NCBI RefSeq assembly: GCF_017356035.1
Contig: NZ_JAFIQX010000003.1
Span: 660,653-724,652, forward strand
Direction of reading: 5' to 3'
Length of the DNA: 64,000 nucleotides
Origin: Longitalea luteola
GTDB taxonomy: Bacteria; Bacteroidota; Bacteroidia; Chitinophagales; Chitinophagaceae
The first letter of the stretch is position 1. The number at the start of each line of letters is the position of its first letter. Made by a program: the position numbers and the translations under genes. Below the pieces are notes generated by a model that was given only the letters and a program-made list of their open reading frames with translations, ran no database searches and was not told where the DNA came from. Below, one piece after another: positions 58,094-64,000 of the stretch.

Positions 58094-60601
58094 TTAGAAC
58101 CCTTTCTTATCTCCCTCTATCTTCGAATTGATGTAATCGATCTGCTCTTTGATCGGGGTTTTGTCCGTGGCAGATACATTGGCCGCATTCTTTTTCATGA
58201 CCACGCCTTTCAGCAGGTTATTTACATACGGCGTTAACCCGTAAGCAGCCAGGGCATCACGGAATTCAATTACCATATCAACCCCTTCTTTTACTTTCTT
58301 CGTGTCTTTCACTACACCCAGGAATTCGCAGAATGGTTGCAACAGGTTGAATTTCGCCTGTGAAATGGGCATATCGCCAAATGATCTGGCAATAATATCA
58401 AAACTCTTTTCATCACCCGATTTAACCAGGATGGTGGTCATGGTCTCTACCAGTTTGCCTTTGGCCGGGTATTTCGCCAGGCGTTTCGCTTCGGCCACAG
58501 CTGCTGCACTGTCTAATTTGAACAGGGCATCCAGTGAATTACCCGCAACAGTGTAGGATGAATCATTAACGAATTTGGTGAAAAGCGATTTGTAGGTGTT
58601 GTTGTTGAATTGCGACAAAGCCGCCAGGGCAGAAGCACGCACGGTTGCTTTTGCATCTTTTTGAGCCATTTCAGCCAGAATGGGTTCAGCCTGCTTCTTC
58701 ACGGTTTCATTTTTCAGGTCCAGCTTACCGATCGCAAAAGAGCGCAATCCATGGTATTTATCTTTCAGGGCCAGTAACATCAGTTCCAACGCCTTGGGAT
58801 TATCCTGGTTACGGCTGGCATAGTCTACGGCTTCACGGCGGTCGAGGTACTGACCTGCATATTTGTACTGATGGATAAAGTTCTCCAGGGTTTTGTTGTC
58901 TTTCTTCTCAGCCAGCAGGGTTTTCCTGCCATCCACATTTACCAGGTCGGGTCGGGTATTGTAGCTGAAGGTGAAGGTGTCAACCTTGTCATCGATCCAA
59001 ACGTTATGTCGAACTTTTTCAGCACCATTATAGATATCAATGGCTACCGGTAAAGTAAATACCTTGTTACCCGCCTGTGTTTGCTGAACGACCACCTGTA
59101 CTTTTTTGGCGTTATCGTCGTACGCATAATCGATCGTTAATTTGGGATGTCCTGCGCCAAAATACCATTGGTTCCAGAACCAGTTCAGGTCTTTTCCCGT
59201 TACTTCTTCAAAGGCCAGGCGCAGCTGGTGAGCTTCGGCCGATTTAAATTTATTGGCTGTGAGGTATACGTTCAATGCTTTGAAGAAAGCACTGTCGCCT
59301 ACATAGCTGCGCAGCATATGTAATATGCGGCCTCCCTTGTTGTAGCTAACGGCGTCGAACATCGCTTCTTTATCATTGTAATAGAAGCGAACCAGGTCCT
59401 TTTTTTCGCTCTGGCTTTGAATATAACCCTGCATGTCATTGTAGTTCTGGGCATCGCCGGCGTCTTTACCATATTTATATTCATCCCAAAGCGTTTCACT
59501 GTAGTTCGCAAATGATTCATTCAGGGTAAGGTTGCTCCAGCTTTCGCAGGTAACCAGGTCGCCAAACCATTGGTGGAAGAGCTCGTGGGCAATGGTGCTT
59601 TCCCAACTGTTGCCATCAACGAGTTCGCGGGCGTCCTGCTGTGCGCTTTCCTGGTGCAGGGTAGCTGTAGTATTTTCCATAGCACCGCTCACATAATCAC
59701 GGCCCACGATCTGCGAATATTTAACCCAGGGATATTCAACGCCCAGGATCCTTGAGAAATACGCCATCATTTCAGGCGTATTGCCGAATATCTTTTTAGC
59801 TACAGGCGCGTATTCTTTTTCTACATAATAATTTACTTCCTTGCCCTTATAGGTATCCTTTATAATGCTGTATTCACCAACACCCATAAAGAACAGGTAA
59901 GGGGCGTGGGGCAGCTCCATTTTCCAGTGGTCGGTACGGGTACCGTCGGCATTGGTTTTTTGGGCCGCCAGTTTACCGTTTGAAAGTGTGGCATATTTTG
60001 CCGGAACCGTCATCAGGATCTCGTTGGTGGTTTTCTGGTGGGGCTTATCAATGGTAGGGCACCATACCGAGGTGGCTTCAGTTTCGCCCTGTGTCCATAT
60101 CTGGGTGGGTTTATCCTTTTCTTCTCCTCTGGGATTGATAAAATAAAGGCCTTTGGCATCTGTAATGGCTGCGCTGCCCTGAACTTTCACTTCATCGGGT
60201 TTGGCAGTGTATTCAATGTACACGGTATACTGCTCACCGCCTTTATAACTTCTGTCGAGGTCTATATTCAGTTGCCAGCCATCGTATTTGTATTTAAGGG
60301 GTTGAGAAGAAGCTCCTTTAACAATGGCCACCTTGTGAATGTCCATGCCTTTGGCATCGAGCGTCAGGGAATCGGTGGCATAAAAATGGGGCGCCAGGGT
60401 GATCCAGGCCTTCCCGTTCAAATATGATTTGCTGAAATCGAATTTTGCATCCAGTTTGGTGTGAACCAGGTTGTTAATGCGTGGTGGCGTTTCGCGGTAC
60501 ACCTTTTTCCACGTTGTGTCAACGGGCGCCTCCTCATGTTGTTGTGCCCATAAGCTAGGCAATATTCCCAGGGCTAATATTACTGACGAAAGCTTCTTCA
60601 T
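58094..60601 (-). CDS. M1-family zinc aminopeptidase (secreted/periplasmic)
   Basis: 835 residues with signal peptide KKLSSVILALGILPSLWAQ. The M1 signatures are YVSGAMENTTATL (GAMEN, near 305) and the zinc site TIAHELFHQWFGDLV (near 342) with the third ligand in LTLNESFANYSE 18 residues on. An N-terminal beta-sandwich domain precedes it and a long helical (ERAP-like/HEAT-type) C-terminal half follows (PILAEMAQKDAKATVRASAL...). It removes N-terminal residues from peptides in the periplasm or at the outer membrane. Convergent with the LemA operon; divergent from the DUF4476 gene. Confidence 0.93.
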   Translation of the reverse strand: MKKLSSVILALGILPSLWAQQHEEAPVDTTWKKVYRETPPRINNLVHTKLDAKFDFSKSYLNGKAWITLAPHFYATDSLTLDAKGMDIHKVAIVKGASSQPLKYKYDGWQLNIDLDRSYKGGEQYTVYIEYTAKPDEVKVQGSAAITDAKGLYFINPRGEEKDKPTQIWTQGETEATSVWCPTIDKPHQKTTNEILMTVPAKYATLSNGKLAAQKTNADGTRTDHWKMELPHAPYLFFMGVGEYSIIKDTYKGKEVNYYVEKEYAPVAKKIFGNTPEMMAYFSRILGVEYPWVKYSQIVGRDYVSGAMENTTATLHQESAQQDARELVDGNSWESTIAHELFHQWFGDLVTCESWSNLTLNESFANYSETLWDEYKYGKDAGDAQNYNDMQGYIQSQSEKKDLVRFYYNDKEAMFDAVSYNKGGRILHMLRSYVGDSAFFKALNVYLTANKFKSAEAHQLRLAFEEVTGKDLNWFWNQWYFGAGHPKLTIDYAYDDNAKKVQVVVQQTQAGNKVFTLPVAIDIYNGAEKVRHNVWIDDKVDTFTFSYNTRPDLVNVDGRKTLLAEKKDNKTLENFIHQYKYAGQYLDRREAVDYASRNQDNPKALELMLLALKDKYHGLRSFAIGKLDLKNETVKKQAEPILAEMAQKDAKATVRASALAALSQFNNNTYKSLFTKFVNDSSYTVAGNSLDALFKLDSAAAVAEAKRLAKYPAKGKLVETMTTILVKSGDEKSFDIIARSFGDMPISQAKFNLLQPFCEFLGVVKDTKKVKEGVDMVIEFRDALAAYGLTPYVNNLLKGVVMKKNAANVSATDKTPIKEQIDYINSKIEGDKKGF

Positions 60602-60627
60602 ATTGAGAATTTAGAATTTAAGAGGTG

Positions 60628-60635
60628 TAAAGATA
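60628..60635 (-). promoter_or_regulatory. Probable -7 element TATCTTTA for the aminopeptidase gene
   Basis: On the minus strand TATCTTTA is one base off TAnnTTTG, 26 bases upstream of the start at 60601. Confidence 0.45.
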
Positions 60636-60699
60636 GGCGTGGGTGTGCTTAATAAATGTAAAAAATAGTATAAGTGGCTGTGGTAAAAAGGCAAATAAG

Positions 60700-60707
60700 T
60701 AGATTTG
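60700..60707 (+). promoter_or_regulatory. Bacteroidota -7 element TAGATTTG, near-leaderless
   Basis: Exact TAnnTTTG match ending 5 bases before the ATG at 60713. The expected transcription start falls at or next to that ATG. This excludes the upstream in-frame start at 60674 and suggests leaderless translation. Confidence 0.6.
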
Positions 60708-60712
60708 CTTTT

Positions 60713-62521
60713 ATGAACAATCCTTACCGCGTTATAAAACGGTTTGCTTTTGTAACAGGGTTTTGTATAGTTTCATGTACAACAGCACTGGCACAGCAAA
60801 CCACTTTTGTCTATTTGCAATCAGAAAATTTGCAGCCTTTCTATGTGCAGATAGGGGATAAGGTATATAGTTCTTCTACTGCTGGCCACCTCGTGATCTC
60901 CGGACTGGCCGATAAAACCTGTGATTTCGAGCTCGGTTTTCCCCAGCAGGCTACCCGGCCACAGCGATTTTCTATTCCCCTTCATAATAGAGACCATGGT
61001 TATCAGCTTCAAAAGAACGGCTCCCGCGGTTGGGTTTTGTACGACTGGCAAACCGATGAGCTTATAAAGCCGTTGAAAGAAGCGGGCAGCGGCAGCCTCT
61101 TGTATGGTGAGCGAAAAAAGGACGATGCATTTGCCAATCTGATGGCGGCCGTGGTCAATGATTCTGCTGTACTTTATACTTCGATCGTCAAAAAAGAAAG
61201 CGCTACCGCACCTGCCATCGCCGGCACCGGATCCAAACCAGCAGCAGATCTGCCGGTTGCAAATGCTGATAAAAAGCCGGTTCAGCCGGTTGACACCACG
61301 GCCACTGAGAAAAAAACCGATGTAATTACAGTGGTAACGCCACCGGCGGTAGATACGGCCAGTGTTGTTAAAACAGATGCAATCCCAGCTGATACTGCCA
61401 GCCAGATCAATAAAGACGTCACCGATGTTCCTGTGACAAAATATGACCCGAAAGAAAAAAGTTTGACCGATAAACCTGATACAACTGCCCAGGGGGCGCT
61501 GACGAAATACGATCCGCAGGAAAAAAGTCTCAATCAAAGTCCTGTAGCGGCCGGAGTGGCCAAAATACAGCAGCAATCCAAAGACGGTGAAACCAAAATG
61601 GTCTTTGTCGATAGCAGTGAAACGCCAGCCAAAATAGTTACTGTTTATATAGCAGAAGATAAAAAAGCGGCCAGTGACACGCCTGCGGCTGTTATTACGA
61701 AAAGCCCGGAAAAGCGGGAGCCGGTAAAGGATACTGCAAAAACAACCGTGGCGCCTGAGCCGAAAAAAGACGAACCTGTTCCGCCCACTGCCGAAAAACC
61801 GGTGGCAAGCTTAAGTAAAGAAGAAATTGCAGAACAGATAAAAAAAGAAACCTGGCGGTCGGTGCCCCAGAAAAAGGCAGATCCGGCTGACACGGTTACC
61901 GTAGTGCTGGAATCGCGGCAAATGAAGAAGGCCGAAAATGCCGGTGAAACGCAGGCGGTGTACCGGCCTAAAGACGAACAGAAAGCAGAACCCGTTAAAC
62001 CGGTCACGCGCGATACCGCCGTCAGGGAGATCACAAAACCGGTTGGCACTGGTGGAGATGAAACGCCTAAAACGGCTACGAACGACAAGCCCGGGAGTGA
62101 GCCGGTACAAACAGCCAATACCGAAGTAACCGCCAAAAGAACGGAAGAGCCCGAGGAACAGCAGGCCAGGGTTGAACCGGAAAAGAAAGCCGGGGCAGAC
62201 AGTAAGCTGGTAATGATCAACTCAGATTGCGTGAAGCTGGCAACAGAAAATGATGTCGATAAAATGCGCGTGAAGCTGGTGGGGGAAAGCGATTCGCAAA
62301 AAAGACTGGCTTTAGCTAATAAGTATTTCAAAACCATGTGTTTATATGCGCACCAGATAAAGGCTTTGTCGGAATTGTTCCCCGGAGATGAGGCCAAATA
62401 TAAATTTCTCGAGATGGCCTACCCTTTTGCTGCAGATACGGCTAATTTTAAAACCCTGCATGAACTGTTAACGGAAGAGATGTATGTAACAAAGTTCAAA
62501 AAGCTGGTCAGGCTGCAATAG
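60713..62521 (+). CDS. DUF4476-domain protein with a long disordered linker
   Basis: 602 residues from ATG 60713 (NNPYRVIKRFAFVTG). A signal peptide or anchor ends near TTALAQ. Residues about 28-150 form a compact beta-domain (FVYLQSENLQPFYVQIGDKV, GHLVISGLADKTCDFELGFP). A Lys/Pro/Thr/Asp/Glu-rich linker of about 330 residues follows, with a repeated unit VTKYDPKEKSLTDKPD / LTKYDPQEKSLNQSP. The last 95 residues are DUF4476: SDCVKLATENDVDKMRVKLV ... ALANKYFKTMCLYAHQIKAL ... YVTKFKKLVRLQ. The linker could span the periplasm or peptidoglycan. The gene is divergent from an aminopeptidase and precedes truA by 78 bases. Confidence 0.8.
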   Translation: MNNPYRVIKRFAFVTGFCIVSCTTALAQQTTFVYLQSENLQPFYVQIGDKVYSSSTAGHLVISGLADKTCDFELGFPQQATRPQRFSIPLHNRDHGYQLQKNGSRGWVLYDWQTDELIKPLKEAGSGSLLYGERKKDDAFANLMAAVVNDSAVLYTSIVKKESATAPAIAGTGSKPAADLPVANADKKPVQPVDTTATEKKTDVITVVTPPAVDTASVVKTDAIPADTASQINKDVTDVPVTKYDPKEKSLTDKPDTTAQGALTKYDPQEKSLNQSPVAAGVAKIQQQSKDGETKMVFVDSSETPAKIVTVYIAEDKKAASDTPAAVITKSPEKREPVKDTAKTTVAPEPKKDEPVPPTAEKPVASLSKEEIAEQIKKETWRSVPQKKADPADTVTVVLESRQMKKAENAGETQAVYRPKDEQKAEPVKPVTRDTAVREITKPVGTGGDETPKTATNDKPGSEPVQTANTEVTAKRTEEPEEQQARVEPEKKAGADSKLVMINSDCVKLATENDVDKMRVKLVGESDSQKRLALANKYFKTMCLYAHQIKALSELFPGDEAKYKFLEMAYPFAADTANFKTLHELLTEEMYVTKFKKLVRLQ

Positions 62522-62599
62522 AACGTTATAGAACCGCATCCGCTGTCAGATCTAACTCGCTCTGGAAGTCGTTAGTGGGTAAATTGTAACTTGCAGCCG

Positions 62600-63349
62600 A
62601 TGAATCGATATTTTTTGGAGGTGTCCTACCATGGGGCACGATATGCCGGCTCACAGGTTCAGCAAAATGCCGTAACTGTGCAGGCGGAGTTGGAAAAGGC
62701 CCTGAATATTTATTTCCGGCAGCCGTTAACCCTCACCGGCTCTTCCCGAACTGATGCCGGCGTGCATGCAAGGCAGAACTTTTACCATTTCGATATAACA
62801 GCGCCTGTCAACCCTAAGTCGGTATATAACCTCAATGCCATTTTACCGCCCGATGTGGTTATCCAGGCGTTCTGGCCCGTACCTGCTGCCGCCCATTGCC
62901 GCTTTGATGCCCTAGCCCGTGAATATGAATACTTTATCTATGGATTTAAGGATCCCTTCCTAGCCGACAGGGCCTGGTATTATCCGTATCCGCTCAATTT
63001 GCCTGAATTGGAAAAGGCCGCGTCCGTACTCAAAGAGTATGTAGACTTTACTTCGTTCTCAAAACGCAATTCGCAGGTTAAAACCTTCAATTGTACTATC
63101 CAGTTAAGTGAGTGGCGGAGAGAACAGGGCGTCACTGTTTTCAGGGTAAGAGGCAACCGTTTTTTGAGGGGAATGGTGCGCGGGCTGGTGGGTACAATGC
63201 TGCAGGTTGGAACGGGTAAAATAACGCTGAAACAGTTCAGGCAGATCATAGAAGCCAGGGACTGTACAAAGGCCGATTTTTCAGTGCCTGCACATGGACT
63301 GTTTTTGCAGCAGGTGTTGTATCCGGAAGGTTATTTTTTGACCACATGA
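62600..63349 (+). CDS. truA: tRNA pseudouridine(38-40) synthase TruA
   Basis: 249 residues from ATG 62600 (NRYFLEVSYHGARYAGSQVQ). The catalytic motif SSRTDAGVHARQN contains Asp52. Later FDALAREYEYFIYG, FLRGMVRGLVGTMLQVGTGK and VPAHGLFLQQVLYPEGY are conserved TruA blocks. It isomerises uridines 38-40 in the tRNA anticodon arm. It lies directly upstream of what looks like an rRNA operon. A minus-strand frame overlaps its last 19 bases. Confidence 0.95.
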   Translation: MNRYFLEVSYHGARYAGSQVQQNAVTVQAELEKALNIYFRQPLTLTGSSRTDAGVHARQNFYHFDITAPVNPKSVYNLNAILPPDVVIQAFWPVPAAAHCRFDALAREYEYFIYGFKDPFLADRAWYYPYPLNLPELEKAASVLKEYVDFTSFSKRNSQVKTFNCTIQLSEWRREQGVTVFRVRGNRFLRGMVRGLVGTMLQVGTGKITLKQFRQIIEARDCTKADFSVPAHGLFLQQVLYPEGYFLTT

Positions 63350-63537
63350 AATTGCGCGATCGGTTGTTCGTGATAGTGATATTGACCGGAACTGTTGCGC
63401 AAAACAATTTTATAATGGTTTTGTTCAATCTTGAGGGCTGATAAAAAATAATTTTTGCTGGAAGGCTTGCTGGGCCTGGTTTTAACAAAATTGAAAAAAA
63501 TAAGATCAAAAAATATTTGGTAAGAAGTTAAATCGGC
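63331..63537 (-). pseudogene. Protein-like minus-strand frame without a start codon, between truA and the rRNA-type leader
   Basis: Reading the minus strand from 63537 (after a stop at 63540) to the stop at 63331 gives KTRPSKPSSKNYFLSALKIE, QNHYKIVLRNSSGQYHYHEQ and PIAQFHVVKK. The last 50 residues have the composition of a small basic protein, but no ATG, GTG or TTG start lies in frame before them, and the upstream part enters the T-rich rRNA-type promoter DNA. It may be a truncated gene whose beginning was lost, or a chance frame. Confidence 0.3.
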
Positions 63538-63546
63538 CTATCTTTG
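63516..63546 (+). promoter_or_regulatory. rRNA-type promoter P1
   Basis: -33 TTTG at 63516-63519 and -7 TATCTTTG at 63539-63546, 19 bases apart, followed by GC-rich CCGCCCG. Confidence 0.75.
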
Positions 63547-63655
63547 CCGCCCGCTTTACAAAAAAGCACACTTCACACAGTTCTTTGCATAAAAAGTTTA
63601 CCAGCTGCAGATCAAAATAAGCACTGAAAAGAGAGAGAAAAAAAGATGAAAAAAG

Positions 63656-63688
63656 TTTGGAAGAGAAAATGAAATGAGCTTATCTTTG
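63656..63688 (+). promoter_or_regulatory. rRNA-type promoter P2
   Basis: -33 TTTG at 63656-63659 and -7 TATCTTTG at 63681-63688, 21 bases apart, followed by CAGCCCG. Confidence 0.75.
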
Positions 63689-63769
63689 CAGCCCGGTTTA
63701 AACGAAAAAGCTCTTCACATATTGCATCAAAAAAGAGAGAAGATAAAGTGAAAAAAATAGAAGAAAAAT

Positions 63770-63801
63770 TTTGATGGAATAACAAAAAGCTCTTACCTTT
63801 G
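63770..63801 (+). promoter_or_regulatory. rRNA-type promoter P3
   Basis: -33 TTTG at 63770-63773 and -7 TACCTTTG at 63794-63801, 20 bases apart, followed by CAACCCC. Confidence 0.7.
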
Positions 63802-64000
63802 CAACCCCAATCAAAAACGGGGCAGCGAAGAAGAAGAGGAGAGAGAAAGAGCGGATGAGGGAAAAGAGGGGATGAGAGCACAAAGAAAACAAGTTAGGTA
63901 ATACGTTAGGAGAGAGAGACAGAGAGGTAAAGGAAAGATAACATACGATATTAAAGATCTTTGAAAGTTTGGAAGCAACAGCACTTGAATAACTTTCAAG
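63802..64000 (+). other. Probable rRNA operon leader; 16S rRNA expected beyond the window
   Basis: After three tandem promoters the sequence is A/G-rich and non-coding on both strands. Near the edge AGATCTTTGAAAGTTTGG and AGCAACAGC are typical of the region before 16S rRNA in this group. CTTTGAAAGTT (63959-63969) can pair with AACTTTCAAG (63991-64000), a possible processing stem or antitermination leader. The rRNA itself is not in the window, so this is inference. Confidence 0.6.

Noticed and set aside
61645..62397. Minus-strand 250-residue Ser/Thr/Val-rich ORF
   Set aside because: Antisense to the Lys/Pro/Thr linker of the DUF4476 protein; no signal or motif.

Overview
The window is chromosomal DNA from a member of the Bacteroidota, most likely the family Chitinophagaceae (Niastella/Chitinophaga-like). 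The reasons are a SusC/SusD pair, several TonB-dependent receptors with carboxypeptidase-like N-terminal domains, a giant FG-GAP/IPT protein with a type IX secretion C-terminal domain, a NagB fused to a PIG-L deacetylase, and promoters of the Bacteroidota type (TAnnTTTG, sometimes with TTTG about 19-21 bases upstream). I see no prophage, insertion sequence, integron or CRISPR array.

Layout. 0-10 kb (+ strand): an amino-sugar/glycan locus with the end of a possible glycoside hydrolase, a DUF5009 (NagX/HGSNAT-like) membrane acyltransferase, a sodium:solute symporter, two SGNH esterases, an alpha/beta-hydrolase, a DUF4434 TIM-barrel protein, NagB-PIG-L and a cupin. 10-18 kb: a decayed gene, SusC, SusD and a second TonB receptor. 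18-25 kb: rhomboid protease, ferredoxin-reductase-like flavoprotein, outer-membrane barrel, Oar-like receptor, an acidic small protein and a stress-type SDR. 25-36 kb: mostly minus-strand genes: a beta-propeller protein, a Kelch lipoprotein pair, a DUF4153 membrane operon, a winged-helix regulator with its membrane partner, an NTF2-like lipoprotein, a membrane-anchored unknown, and an Hsp70 with a GrpE-like partner. 36-41 kb: the T9SS-exported FG-GAP protein and a second NTF2-like protein. 41-51 kb: lipid genes (desaturase, acyltransferase), an imine-reductase-like enzyme divergent from an HxlR regulator, two AraC/oxidoreductase pairs, a DUF417 gene remnant, a glycine-rich membrane protein and tRNA-Glu. 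51-58 kb: gap-pgk, two tandem lipoprotein paralogues and a LemA-TPM-TPM operon. 58-64 kb: an M1 aminopeptidase, a DUF4476 protein, truA, and three tandem strong promoters that look like an rRNA operon leader; the 16S gene itself would lie just beyond the right edge.

The most interesting signals are not genes in the usual lists. (1) Two arrays of three about 21-bp direct repeats lie about 110 bp upstream of two minus-strand transcription units 9.5 kb apart, the beta-propeller gene and the GrpE-like/Hsp70 pair, suggesting a shared regulator with two-helical-turn phasing. (2) Two identical-arm palindromes, ACTTTG-N5-CAAAGT, sit on the promoters of two membrane-protein operons that flank a winged-helix regulator. 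(3) Many spacers downstream of plus-strand genes are filled with mosaics of short 'words' (GTTGATA, CCGGTAACTGG, GAAGTCGGAAG, CATTCACCA); one mosaic has become part of the signal-peptide coding region of the second SGNH esterase. (4) Three gene remnants are visible only by reading the spacers codon by codon.

All assignments come from reading the sequence and recalled family motifs; no database search was run.
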